The notes beneath the pieces were generated by a model. The model did no database searches and had not been told where the DNA came from. It was given only the letters and a program-made list of their open reading frames with translations. Below are positions 25,809-34,610 of a stretch of DNA of 64,000 nucleotides, in pieces; the stretch's first letter is position 1; every line of letters begins with the position of its first letter. Origin of the DNA: Chitinophaga niabensis. GTDB taxonomy: Bacteria; Bacteroidota; Bacteroidia; Chitinophagales; Chitinophagaceae. The stretch spans positions 4,841,001-4,905,000 of the forward strand of contig NZ_CP154260.1 of assembly GCF_039545795.1 (NCBI RefSeq), read 5' to 3'. Both the position numbers and the translations under genes were made by a program.

Positions 25809-26855
25809 TTACTTCTTTTTCCTGCCTGGCCCTGCAGTAGATTCCCGCTCTACCAGGGTAATAGGCACTATTTCCTGTGAATGGCGGTAAGCCGCAGGAT
25901 GTTTAGCCTGGATAAGGTCCATCAATGCAGCCACGATCCTTTCTCCCATTGTGGAAGGATATTGGTCCACAGAAGTAATGGAAGGTGTTACAATCTCTGT
26001 GCGCGGATCGTTGGAATAACCCACGATCTTACACTGTTGCGGAACCTGTATGCCATTCTTGCGGCAATATTCCAGAATGGTGAGCGCTGTGGTATCGTTT
26101 GTTGCAAAGACGCCATCCGGGTAAGGCTTCTGCGAGAAGATCTTCTCCGCAGTCTGCCATGCATTTTCTTTTGTTAGTTCATGAAAGAACACTCTCGGCT
26201 TTTTGTAAGGCAGCTTATTTTTTTGCAAAGCATCCTTATAGCCGGCCAGGCGTTCCTTATAAAGGTTACAGGTAAGCGGCCCGGAGATATGTACAATATC
26301 TTTACAACCCTTATCTATCAGATGTTCCGTGGCAAGTGAACCGCCTAGGAAATCATCTCCTTTGATCACTTTTACATTGTATTCTTTAGGTGGTACCCGG
26401 TCAAAGAATACCAGCGGAATATTCTGTTGTTTGAATATATCGAAGTGGGAGAAATCAGAAGTGTACAGTGTAGCGGATACAGCCAGACCATCCACCCTTG
26501 CTGAATACAGGGTATTCACCAATGCAATCTCCTGTTCAAGGGAATCATTACTCTGGCAGATGATGAGGTTATAGCCATACTCCTGTAACTTATTCTGAAT
26601 GATCGTACTGATAGCTGCGGGGTAGAACATAGAGATCCGCGGAACGATCAGGCCAATGGTTTTGCTTTTATTATTCCGCAAACCGGCTGCCATGGCGTTA
26701 GGACGATAGCCCAGCTTGCGGGCCATTTTCTTTACGCGTTCTTTGGTTTTGATGCTGATATTGGGGTGATCGTTCAATGCCCTTGAAACGGTGGACACCG
26801 AAAGCCCCAGCTCATCGGCGATATCTACAATTGTTTTCTCAGTACGAATGGCCAT
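25809..26855 (-). CDS. LacI-family regulator of uronate catabolism
   Basis: 348 residues from the Met at 26855, chosen because the longer frame overlaps the kduD stop codon. The DNA-binding domain is VDIADELGLSVSTVSRALND, with hinge RPNAMAAGLRNNKS. The sensor domain starts at TIGLIVPRISMF. The TVSRALN recognition helix is the common LacI form that reads AACGTT-centred sites, and a perfect TGCAAACGTTTGCA lies between kduI and uxaA, with a near-copy before exuT. It is embedded in the kduI-DUF4861-kduD-lacI-GH88 operon. Role as a KdgR-like regulator is inferred; the inducer may be KDG or a related uronate. Confidence 0.92.
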   Translation of the reverse strand: MAIRTEKTIVDIADELGLSVSTVSRALNDHPNISIKTKERVKKMARKLGYRPNAMAAGLRNNKSKTIGLIVPRISMFYPAAISTIIQNKLQEYGYNLIICQSNDSLEQEIALVNTLYSARVDGLAVSATLYTSDFSHFDIFKQQNIPLVFFDRVPPKEYNVKVIKGDDFLGGSLATEHLIDKGCKDIVHISGPLTCNLYKERLAGYKDALQKNKLPYKKPRVFFHELTKENAWQTAEKIFSQKPYPDGVFATNDTTALTILEYCRKNGIQVPQQCKIVGYSNDPRTEIVTPSITSVDQYPSTMGERIVAALMDLIQAKHPAAYRHSQEIVPITLVERESTAGPGRKKK

Positions 26856-26866
26856 AGTTATAAGTT

Positions 26867-27637
26867 TTACCTGCCCATCCAACCGCCGTCTACCGTCATA
26901 ACGGTACCGTGCATATAGTCAGATGCGTCAGAAGCAAGGAATACAACTGGTCCCATAAAGTCTTCCGGCTCTCCCCAACGGGAAGCAGGTATACGCTCCA
27001 GGATGCCCTGGCTGCGTTTCTCGTCTGCGCGCAGGGCGGCAGTATTATCTGTTGAAATATAACCGGGGGCGATAGCATTTACATTGACGCCGCGGGAAGC
27101 CCACTCATTGGCAAATGCTTTGGTGAGTTGCCCTACAGCGCCTTTACTTGCTGCATAACCCGGTACATTTATTCCACCCTGGAAGGTCAGCAATGAAGCA
27201 GTGAAGATCACTTTCCCCTTTCCTCTTGCGATCATCCCTTTCCCTATCTCACGGGTAAGGATGAACTGAGCGGTTTGGTTGATGGCAATCACTTCGTCCC
27301 AATATTCATCAGGATGTTCTGCTGCCGGCTTGCGCATGATAGTCCCTGCATTGTTCACCAGGATATCGATTGCCGGGAAGTCTTTCTGAACCGTTGCAAT
27401 AAAAGTATGCAATGCTTCGCGCTTCCCAAAATCACATTGGTAGGCTTTAAACTTTCTGCCCGTGGCCAGTACCTCTTTTTCCACATCGCTGCCGGATAGT
27501 TCCAGGGATGCAGATACACCTATAATATCTGCCCCGGCCTCTGCCAAAGCCACTGCCATGGCCTTTCCGATCCCTCTCTTACAACCGGTTACCAGTGCAA
27601 TCTTACCTTGTAAACTAAAAAGATTCAATACGCTCAT
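26867..27637 (-). CDS. kduD: 2-dehydro-3-deoxy-D-gluconate 5-dehydrogenase (SDR family)
   Basis: 256 residues. This is a classical short-chain dehydrogenase: cofactor motif TGCKRGIG (17-24), NNAG at 95-98, and the catalytic triad S148, Y161, K165 (YAASKGAVGQ). The C-terminus ends MTVDGGWMGR as in KduD. The enzyme interconverts 3-deoxy-D-glycero-2,5-hexodiulosonate and KDG with NAD(H), the second cytoplasmic step after KduI. The position between the DUF4861 gene and lacI, 14 bp after the former, supports the name. Gluconate 5-dehydrogenase relatives are similar, so context decides. Confidence 0.9.
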   Translation of the reverse strand: MSVLNLFSLQGKIALVTGCKRGIGKAMAVALAEAGADIIGVSASLELSGSDVEKEVLATGRKFKAYQCDFGKREALHTFIATVQKDFPAIDILVNNAGTIMRKPAAEHPDEYWDEVIAINQTAQFILTREIGKGMIARGKGKVIFTASLLTFQGGINVPGYAASKGAVGQLTKAFANEWASRGVNVNAIAPGYISTDNTAALRADEKRSQGILERIPASRWGEPEDFMGPVVFLASDASDYMHGTVMTVDGGWMGR

Positions 27638-27651
27638 GGTGCAAAAATATT

Positions 27652-28755
27652 TTATCTGGTAAATGATATTTTAACCGGGTCCTTCAACCTGTCAGCCTGG
27701 TCCTGCAGGTAGCGGAACCATTGGGTGGCATTAGTGATGCGCCCTGCTTTATCCCAGGCAGCCCCGGTATAGTAAGTTACTGTTTTGTTTTTGTCTGTAG
27801 CTGAAACAGCCAGCAGGTGGCCTTTAGCCACTGCCATCTCCTTCACGGGGTTCAGTATGATACAGCCCACTCCCGTGGTGCCATCCTTTCCATGTACAGG
27901 TTCCCAATAGCCCATCACACCCGCTGCTTCCTGCAACCAAATATTCCCCGGCTCATTCCGTTTGATGATACCAATGGCCACAGGCAGCGTGTCTGTGAAC
28001 CTGATCTGCATTTTGCTAAGCTGTGCACCGGCATCCAGGGAAATGGTTTTGGTTACATTCACCGTAGCGCCATCCACCTGCCAGGCATCATAGCTCAGTT
28101 CAAAAGTAGTACGCAAAGGGCCACTGTCCAGGATACGCCAGGAGGTATAGTTCTTAGGGAACCAGATACTGTCCTTCAGATAAGGAGCAATACCACCACC
28201 TCCCAGTGTATAACCTACATGATAATAATCCAGTCCTTCCCCTTCATCCTTATGGTAATTGCTGCGTTTGTACCAGTTATTGATCACCAGTTTTTCCGTA
28301 CGTTTACTCCATACATCCACGCCATAGGCATTTTCCTTCGGCGTAGCCTCTAATGCCTTGCCATACATACGGAAAGCCACACGGTCGTTCTCCCAGGCAA
28401 AGTCGTCTTTCCTTTCCGGTACATATCTGCCAAACGTTTTTTGTTGTACCGGCGCCGGAGTGCCTGCCACGAAAGTGATGCTGATTTTGCTTTTAGCTGG
28501 TACGGGTGTTCCCAGTAATATTTTCACCGGTTCCTTTCCGCCTTCATAGATCAGCTGGTACGCAATCTCCTTGCGGGTAGCTGCGTTGATGATCTTAAAA
28601 GGTCCTTTCTTCAGCGAGCCGGCCACCTGTGCATAATCCAATTCCACGAGGTCACTGGTGGTAGCTGCAGGATTGGATAAGGTAACGGAACGATCCTGGG
28701 CCTGGCAGATAAAAGCCACACCCATCCATAAACACAAAGAGATAATTTGCTTCAT
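27652..28755 (-). CDS. DUF4861 family secreted protein of uronate locus
   Basis: 367 residues with a signal peptide ending CQAQ. The body matches the DUF4861 pattern: FGRYVPERKDDFAWENDRVAFRMYG (shown here as positions about 104-130), GEGLDYYHVGYTLGGGGIAPY (about 170-190) and a beta-rich remainder. DUF4861 proteins recur in pectin and uronate loci of Bacteroidota. The function has no settled assignment that I know; a glycan-binding or lyase/hydrolase-like beta-sandwich role is possible. Here it sits between kduI and kduD, so periplasmic handling of unsaturated uronides is a reasonable inference. Confidence 0.8.
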   Translation of the reverse strand: MKQIISLCLWMGVAFICQAQDRSVTLSNPAATTSDLVELDYAQVAGSLKKGPFKIINAATRKEIAYQLIYEGGKEPVKILLGTPVPAKSKISITFVAGTPAPVQQKTFGRYVPERKDDFAWENDRVAFRMYGKALEATPKENAYGVDVWSKRTEKLVINNWYKRSNYHKDEGEGLDYYHVGYTLGGGGIAPYLKDSIWFPKNYTSWRILDSGPLRTTFELSYDAWQVDGATVNVTKTISLDAGAQLSKMQIRFTDTLPVAIGIIKRNEPGNIWLQEAAGVMGYWEPVHGKDGTTGVGCIILNPVKEMAVAKGHLLAVSATDKNKTVTYYTGAAWDKAGRITNATQWFRYLQDQADRLKDPVKISFTR

Positions 28756-28785
28756 GAATAGTTTTGAAGGATGAAAGTATAATCG

Positions 28786-29628
28786 TTAGCGTAAGTCCGG
28801 AATGGCGCAATGGTCCATATCTCCGTAATCCAGGTTCTCACCTGCCATACCCCATATAAAGGTATAATTGCTGGTACCGGCGCCGGAGTGAATAGACCAT
28901 GGCGGAGAAATAACGGCTTCGTTATTCTGCATCCAGATGTGCCTTGTTTCCTGCGGCTGGCCCCAGAAGTGGCAAACGGACTGCCCCTGTGGTACTTCGA
29001 AATAGAAATATACTTCCATACGGCGATCGTGTGTATGCGCCGGCATGGTATTCCAGGTATTACCTGGTTTCAGTTCTGTCATCCCCATCTGCAACTGGCA
29101 GGTAGGTAATACAGAATTCACCAGCAGCTTGTTAATGGTGCGGTGATTGGAAGTTTCCTGAGCCCCCAATACCACTACATCTGCCTCTTTGCGGGTGATG
29201 TGGCGGGTCGGATAATTCATGTGGGCAGGCGTGGAATTGATGTAAAAAAGGGCGGGCTCTGCAGCATTTTTACTTGCAAAGATCACCTCCTGTTTACCTT
29301 TTCCAATGTATAAAGCTTCCTTGTAGTCTATGGAGAATACTTCCCCATCTACTGTTACAGTACCTGCGCCACCTGTGTTAATGATGCCCAGTTCCCGGCG
29401 TTCCAGGAAATAAGCTGCTTTCAGGGGATCTACTGTTTCCAGTTTCACCGCCTTTTTTACCGGCATAACGCCTCCGGTAATAAAACGGTCATAATGACTG
29501 TACACCAGGCGGATGGCATCCGCTTCAAATAAAGGTGTGATCAGTAAAGCTTGTCTTGCCTGTGCCGTATCCCAGGATTTAGCTTCCTGTGGGCTGCTGG
29601 CGTATCTGGTTTCTATAGACGTGCTCAT
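28786..29628 (-). CDS. kduI: 5-dehydro-4-deoxy-D-glucuronate isomerase
   Basis: 280 residues from the Met at 29628 (MSTSIETRYA), which gives the normal family length; the longer frame adds a spurious tail. KduI converts 5-keto-4-deoxyuronate, formed spontaneously from unsaturated uronate, to 3-deoxy-2,5-hexodiulosonate. The zinc site is seen in PAHTHDRRMEVYFYF (two His and a Glu) and in SIHSGAGTSNY (His). The C-terminus GENLDYGDMDHCAIPDLR is typical. It is the first gene of the minus-strand operon. A perfect palindromic operator lies about 90 bp upstream. Confidence 0.95.
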   Translation of the reverse strand: MSTSIETRYASSPQEAKSWDTAQARQALLITPLFEADAIRLVYSHYDRFITGGVMPVKKAVKLETVDPLKAAYFLERRELGIINTGGAGTVTVDGEVFSIDYKEALYIGKGKQEVIFASKNAAEPALFYINSTPAHMNYPTRHITRKEADVVVLGAQETSNHRTINKLLVNSVLPTCQLQMGMTELKPGNTWNTMPAHTHDRRMEVYFYFEVPQGQSVCHFWGQPQETRHIWMQNNEAVISPPWSIHSGAGTSNYTFIWGMAGENLDYGDMDHCAIPDLR

Positions 29629-29716
29629 CAAAGTGGATTTATAAAATGCCTGTTCAGTTAAAAGATATAAACAAAAATATAATAACGCTGGAAAGGTAAT
29701 ATGAAAACATGAATAT

Positions 29717-29730
29717 TGCAAACGTTTGCA
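29717..29730. promoter_or_regulatory. Perfect LacI-type operator between kduI and uxaA
   Basis: TGCAAACGTTTGCA is a perfect 14-bp palindrome in the divergent intergenic region of kduI and uxaA. Its AACGTT centre is the usual LacI-family site. It could control both operons at once. Confidence 0.75.
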
Positions 29731-29802
29731 TGATATTGCTATAAAACGGTCAAATCTACGTAGGAAAAGGAATCTAACCGTAGTTATGAGCTGGTGTTTA
29801 TT

Positions 29803-29810
29803 TAACTTTG
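29803..29810 (+). promoter_or_regulatory. Bacteroidota -7 promoter element of uxaA
   Basis: TAACTTTG matches TAnnTTTG exactly. The start of transcription would be near 29817, giving a leader of about 70 bases. A clear -33 element is not seen. Confidence 0.45.
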
Positions 29811-29888
29811 CAGTTGGTTAATATCCAATCAAAAATCAAGATTTTAGTATTAAACCAGCGTCTGCAAATGCGCTATTTTAGCAAGATC

Positions 29889-31535
29889 ATGAACACGTAT
29901 CTTCAGATTCATCCGAAAGACAATGTGCTGGTAGCATTACAAGACTTACCGGCAGGGCAGCAAATACAGTTCAACGGCTCAACAGTACAACTGAAGCAGA
30001 ACGTTCCCGCTAAACATAAATTCCCTCTGAAAAGCCTGCAGCCCGGAGATTCCGTGGTAATGTACGGCGTTTTAGTTGGTAAAGCTGTATCTCCTATCCA
30101 GGAAGGCGAACCCATCACCGTGAACAATGTTCACCATGATGCGAATGCTTTTCATGAAAAGGACGGCAATTACCAATGGCATCAGCCTGATGTTAGTCAC
30201 TGGAAAAACAGGACCTTTAATGGTTTTCACCGGAAAGACGGGCAGGTAGGTACAAGGAATTACTGGCTCGTAATACCAATGGTATTCTGCGAGAACAGGA
30301 ATGTTGGCGTTATCAAAACTGCATTCGAAAAGGGGCTTGGTTTTGCTCCTACAGAAGTTTACAATGAGCAGGTGAACGACCTTGTGCGCCTGTACAAAAG
30401 CGGCGACCTGGACGCTATTAAGAATTACGCACCGGAAACGATCACGCATTCTTCCAACCGCAACCCGGTATTTCAGAATATTGATGGTATCAAATTCCTC
30501 ATACATGAAGGAGGTTGTGGCGGTACCCGTCAGGATTCAGATGCACTCTGTGCATTACTGGCAGGATACATCCACCATCCGAATGTGGCAGGCGCTACCA
30601 TCCTGAGCCTTGGCTGCCAGCATGCGCAGGTTTCTATCCTGCAGGCGGCACTGAAAAAACTGGACCCTGAATTTGATAAACCATTGCTGGTGTATGAACA
30701 ACAAACCAGTGATTCTGAATTCAGGATGTTATCCAATGCCATCAAGGATACTTTCCTTGCCCTGGTAGAAGCTAACAAAATAGAACGCAAACCCGCACCG
30801 CTCTCTAAAGTGGTGATAGGTTTGGAATGTGGTGGTTCAGATGGTTTCTCCGGCATCTCCGCCAATCCCGCCATCGGGCATACTTCAGATATGCTGATCG
30901 CACTGGGTGGTACTTCCATTCTTTCCGAGTTCCCTGAACTTTGCGGTGTGGAACAGGAGCTGATCAACCGTTGCGAGAAAGAAGAAACAGCTGATAAGTT
31001 TATCTCTATCATGCGCGCTTACGCTAATTCAGCAGAAGCAGTAGGTTCCGGTTTTGATATGAACCCTTCACCCGGTAATATCAAAGACGGGCTTATTACC
31101 GATGCTATCAAATCTGCCGGAGCGGCCAAGAAAGGTGGTAACTCTCCTGTAACAGATGTACTGGATTATACGGAATATGTGAAGCGGCCAGGGTTAAACC
31201 TGCTCTGCACACCCGGTAACGATGTGGAATCCACTTCAGCAGAAGTTGGTTCAGGTGCCTCAGTAGTATTATTCACCACAGGATTGGGAACACCAACCGG
31301 TAACCCGATTGCACCTGTTGTGAAACTGGCTACCAATAGCAGGCTCGCTAAACGTATGCCGGACATCATAGACATAGATACCGGCAGTATTATCAGCGGT
31401 GCAAAAAGTATTGAAGCAATGGGAGAAGACATTCTTGAGTATGTGGTGAAAGTAGCGAGCGGAGAGATTTTCACAAAAGCGGAGATCTTACACCAGGATG
31501 ATTTCATTCCATGGAAACGTGGCGTGAGTTTATAA
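29889..31535 (+). CDS. uxaA: Altronate dehydratase
   Basis: 548 residues from the Met at 29889 (MNTYLQIHP), where homology should begin; the frame extends upstream without support. The N-terminal SAF domain (about 5-95) is fused to the long altronate/galactarate dehydratase domain. Motifs include GFHRKDGQVGTRNYWLVIP (about 113-131), FLIHEGGCGGTRQDS (with Cys) and GLECGGSDGFSGISANPAIG, whose cysteines are expected to hold iron. The enzyme removes water from D-altronate to give KDG. It is divergent from kduI and convergent with exuT. The shared operator suggests co-control with the kdu operon. Confidence 0.95.
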   Translation: MNTYLQIHPKDNVLVALQDLPAGQQIQFNGSTVQLKQNVPAKHKFPLKSLQPGDSVVMYGVLVGKAVSPIQEGEPITVNNVHHDANAFHEKDGNYQWHQPDVSHWKNRTFNGFHRKDGQVGTRNYWLVIPMVFCENRNVGVIKTAFEKGLGFAPTEVYNEQVNDLVRLYKSGDLDAIKNYAPETITHSSNRNPVFQNIDGIKFLIHEGGCGGTRQDSDALCALLAGYIHHPNVAGATILSLGCQHAQVSILQAALKKLDPEFDKPLLVYEQQTSDSEFRMLSNAIKDTFLALVEANKIERKPAPLSKVVIGLECGGSDGFSGISANPAIGHTSDMLIALGGTSILSEFPELCGVEQELINRCEKEETADKFISIMRAYANSAEAVGSGFDMNPSPGNIKDGLITDAIKSAGAAKKGGNSPVTDVLDYTEYVKRPGLNLLCTPGNDVESTSAEVGSGASVVLFTTGLGTPTGNPIAPVVKLATNSRLAKRMPDIIDIDTGSIISGAKSIEAMGEDILEYVVKVASGEIFTKAEILHQDDFIPWKRGVSL

Positions 31536-31546
31536 TCAAAAGATAA

Positions 31547-31591
31547 AAATGAAGAAGGCCCGGAATATTATATTCCGGGCCTTCTTCATTT
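31547..31591. terminator. Bidirectional terminator between uxaA and exuT
   Basis: A perfect 21-bp inverted repeat with a 3-base loop; the arms contain AAGGCCCGGAATA and TATTCCGGGCCTT and end in AAAT and ATTT. It lies midway between convergent stops and can end transcription from both sides. Confidence 0.85.
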
Positions 31592-31606
31592 ATGCTGTAT
31601 TAAAAT

Positions 31607-32902
31607 CTAATCTTCTTTGATCACCACTTGTTCCATACGCGGCGCAAATAAGTGCATCGCTACCCATGCCAGCAGATACATAGCACCGCAGATGAGGAAC
31701 AGGATGTTATAACCTGCACCAATATTACCCAATGCTTTGAAGTGATCCAGTAAACCACCCACTACTATCGGGAATAATAATCCGCCTATTGATCCTGCCA
31801 TACCACCGATCCCTACTACAGAGCTCAGTGCAAACTTGGGGAACATATCAGATGCGGTAGTGAAGATATTGGCAGACCAGGCCTGGTGCGCTGCGGCAGC
31901 CAGACTGATCAATGCTACCACTGACCACATATTGGTAGTGTAACGTGCAAAAACAATCGGCACCACACAAACCGCGAAGATCAGCATCGCTACTTTTCTT
32001 GCTTTAAACACCGGCCAGCCTTTACTGATGAACCATCCAGAAAGATAACCACCACCAATACTACCTATTGTGGTTGCTGTATACACAATGATCAGCGGCA
32101 AACCAAGATTTTTCATATCCAGTTTGAAAGTGGTAGAGAAGTAAGAAGGGAGCCAGAACAGGAAGAACCACCAGATGGGATCAGTCAGTAACTTACCGAA
32201 TACAAATGCCCATGTCTGACGGATAGCAAAGAGTTTCATCCAGGGCACTTTACGTTTAGCACTCTGTGTTTCATCTTCCTGATCGCTATGGATATAGGCA
32301 TATTCCTCTTTAGATAATTTCTTATGCCTGGAAGGAATTTCATACATCACCAGCCAGAAAGCCAGCCATACGAAACCAATAACACCCGTCCAGATAAACG
32401 CTTCCTGCCAGCCGTATGTTCCTGCCAGCCAGGGCACAATAGCAGGAGCAGCTACCGCTCCGATATTAGCACCGGAGTTAAAGATACCTGTAGCTAAAGC
32501 TCTTTCTTTTTTAGGGAACCACTCTGCTGTAGATTTAACGGCCACGGGAAAGTTACCCGCTTCGCCAATACCTAACAATGCACGGGCAGCACCAAACCCG
32601 AAAGTGGATTTAGCCAGTGCATGCGCCATGGCAGCAATGCTCCATACAACAATAGATACTGTATATCCCACCTTGGTACCTACTTTGTCCACAAAACGGC
32701 CAAACAGCAGCAATCCAAGTGCATAGCAACCTGAAAAGACCATTACGATCTGTCCGTATTCACTTTCAGTCCAGTTAAATTCTTTCTCCAGAATAGGCTT
32801 CAGGATTCCAATTACCTGACGATCAATGTAATTGATCGTGGTAGCAAAAAACAATAAAGCACAGATGCGCCAGCGATACCGCCCGATTACAGTGGAATTC
32901 AT
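31607..32902 (-). CDS. exuT: MFS hexuronate transporter (ExuT-like)
   Basis: 431 residues from the Met at 32902 (MNSTVIGRYRWRICALLFF); an upstream extension in frame runs into eda and is unlikely. It has about 12 membrane segments of the anion:cation symporter branch of the major facilitator superfamily. Motifs include INYIDRQVIGILKPILEKEF near segment 1 and ALLGIGEAGNFPVAVKSTAEWFPKKERA in the segment 4-5 region, close to ExuT and related hexuronate carriers. It brings galacturonate or glucuronate across the inner membrane by proton symport. It follows eda by 40 bp, and a near-perfect LacI operator lies inside the end of eda. Confidence 0.88.
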   Translation of the reverse strand: MNSTVIGRYRWRICALLFFATTINYIDRQVIGILKPILEKEFNWTESEYGQIVMVFSGCYALGLLLFGRFVDKVGTKVGYTVSIVVWSIAAMAHALAKSTFGFGAARALLGIGEAGNFPVAVKSTAEWFPKKERALATGIFNSGANIGAVAAPAIVPWLAGTYGWQEAFIWTGVIGFVWLAFWLVMYEIPSRHKKLSKEEYAYIHSDQEDETQSAKRKVPWMKLFAIRQTWAFVFGKLLTDPIWWFFLFWLPSYFSTTFKLDMKNLGLPLIIVYTATTIGSIGGGYLSGWFISKGWPVFKARKVAMLIFAVCVVPIVFARYTTNMWSVVALISLAAAAHQAWSANIFTTASDMFPKFALSSVVGIGGMAGSIGGLLFPIVVGGLLDHFKALGNIGAGYNILFLICGAMYLLAWVAMHLFAPRMEQVVIKED

Positions 32903-32942
32903 TTCAGATTGATTGTTTAGGATAAATACTTCTTCGGTCAAA

Positions 32943-33605
32943 TTACTGCAACGCCCTGATAAATGCAAACGTTTGCGCCACTTTTGCACTTAATCCTTTC
33001 CAGTCCTTGTTTTCAATAGTGGATTTAGCCAGGAGATTAGATCCCATGCCTACACACACTACGCCTGCATCAAACCAGGTTTGCAGGTTACTTTGTTCCG
33101 GTTCCACGCCCCCGGTTGGCATAAATCGGGTAGTGGGGAATAAGGGTTTGATGGCTTTTACAAAACCCGGCCCTAATGAACTGCCGGGAAATAATTTAAC
33201 GAGTGTGGCACCGTTTTTCTCTGCCACTGCTATTTCAGACGGCGTCATACAACCCGGTACCCAGAAAATGTTCTGTGACTGGCAATAACTTCCTGTTTCA
33301 ACATCTACGATCGGGCTCACAATAAAGTCTGCTCCCATTTCCGTGAAGGTCTTTGCGTCTGCTGCACTTTTAATGGTGCCGATACCAAGATACATATCCG
33401 GCATGGTGGTAGTTTTCAGGTCACGCAGGCGGGCAAAGTTCTGCCTGGCGTTTTCTCCGCGGTTGGTGAATTCAAATACACGGATCCCTCCTTCATAACA
33501 GGCACGCATTACATCGCAACAAACTTCCGGATCATCATGATAGAATACCGGTACTATTTTGGAGGATTCAAATGCTTTTAAAATAATATCTGGCTGTGGT
33601 GTCAT
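32943..33605 (-). CDS. eda: 2-keto-3-deoxy-6-phosphogluconate aldolase (KDPG/KHG aldolase)
   Basis: 220 residues, a single beta/alpha barrel. The Schiff-base lysine is K137 in TLVKLFPGSSLGP, and the catalytic Glu is E45 in RVFEFTNRG. GIGTIKS (75-81) and PTGGVEPEQ near the C-terminus are further phosphate/substrate loops. It splits KDPG into pyruvate and glyceraldehyde 3-phosphate, the last step of the pathway. It follows kdgK by only 6 bp. The codons for its last residues (AQTFAFIRALQ) also spell a TGCAAACGTTTGCG operator on the other reading, which is unusual. Confidence 0.94.
   Translation of the reverse strand: MTPQPDIILKAFESSKIVPVFYHDDPEVCCDVMRACYEGGIRVFEFTNRGENARQNFARLRDLKTTTMPDMYLGIGTIKSAADAKTFTEMGADFIVSPIVDVETGSYCQSQNIFWVPGCMTPSEIAVAEKNGATLVKLFPGSSLGPGFVKAIKPLFPTTRFMPTGGVEPEQSNLQTWFDAGVVCVGMGSNLLAKSTIENKDWKGLSAKVAQTFAFIRALQ
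32964..32977. promoter_or_regulatory. LacI-type operator inside the 3' end of eda, before exuT
   Basis: TGCAAACGTTTGCG differs from the perfect kduI/uxaA operator by one base. It lies in coding sequence, about 62 bp upstream of the exuT start. It suggests an internal promoter for exuT under the same regulator. Confidence 0.55.
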
Positions 33606-33611
33606 TTTCTC

Positions 33612-34610
33612 TTACATCAATTGTGTGATAGATTCCTTTGCTGTCAAATTAAAATCACCGGTACGGAACAGCTTGGTGTATGCTGCTGCGGCGGCGTAGG
33701 AAATAGTTTCCTGGTTCGAGTATCCATTCAGGTTGGCATGGATCAGGCCGGCCATAAAACTGTCTCCGCTTCCTACCCTGTCTACCACTTCATTTGTTTC
33801 GTATTGCCTGGAAACAAACAATTCCCCGTCCTTCCAATATACGGCATAATATAAATTATGCGAGGGTGCACTGGAAAAACGGAAAGTGAATGCTACCCTG
33901 TTACATACAGGGAATTGCGCTATAATAGCTGCAGCTGCATCTTTCGCGGCCTGCAGGTATTGTTCTTTTGTATCTGCTGCAATGGCTTCCTGGTTAAGCG
34001 GTGTGCCCAGCATCATATTGGCGGCCCATATATTGCCCATGATCACATGGCAATACTTGGTTAGTTCCGGCATCACATTGATGGGCTGCTGACCATATTG
34101 CCAGAGTTTGCTGCGATAGTTCAGATCTGTGGAAATGGTCATTCCCTTACGGGTAGCCGCTTCCAGCACTTCCTTGCAAATGATCACGGCATCCGGATTG
34201 AGGGCTGGTGAAATAGCACTCCAGTGGAACCATTTTGCATCGCCCAGCAGATCATCCCAGTTCACTGTTCCGGGTTTGATCTCACTGAAGCTGGAATATT
34301 TGCGGTCGTACACCACTTCTGCATGTTTCAGGTCAGATCCCTGCGCCAGGTAATAAGCACCAATGCGGTCTCCTCCCCATAACATCCTGTCTGTTTGAAT
34401 ACCGATCGTTTGTAACTGTTCCAGGATCTGGCGGCTCAGGCCATTTTCAGGTGTTTTACTGATATATGCCACGGTATTTCCCCAGGTAGCTAAAGCTGCG
34501 GCCACATTAGCTTCTGCTCCACCTACAAAGATGGCTGCACGCTGCTGCGCCCATTCCGGGGAAAGGCGCAGTAATATTTCTCCAAATGTTATAACTGATA
34601 CCGGCTGCAT
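33612..34610 (-). CDS. kdgK: 2-keto-3-deoxygluconate kinase (PfkB family)
   Basis: 332 residues. The PfkB fold starts with SVITFGEILLRLSPEW, with sugar-binding GGAEANVAAALATWG (about 30-44). The ATP-site signature VVDRVGSGDSFMAGLIHA (about 277-294) includes the catalytic Asp. It phosphorylates KDG to KDPG. The start codon overlaps the uxaC stop by one base (TAATG), indicating translational coupling. It sits between uxaC and eda, where the two uronate branches meet. Confidence 0.92.
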   Translation of the reverse strand: MQPVSVITFGEILLRLSPEWAQQRAAIFVGGAEANVAAALATWGNTVAYISKTPENGLSRQILEQLQTIGIQTDRMLWGGDRIGAYYLAQGSDLKHAEVVYDRKYSSFSEIKPGTVNWDDLLGDAKWFHWSAISPALNPDAVIICKEVLEAATRKGMTISTDLNYRSKLWQYGQQPINVMPELTKYCHVIMGNIWAANMMLGTPLNQEAIAADTKEQYLQAAKDAAAAIIAQFPVCNRVAFTFRFSSAPSHNLYYAVYWKDGELFVSRQYETNEVVDRVGSGDSFMAGLIHANLNGYSNQETISYAAAAAYTKLFRTGDFNLTAKESITQLM

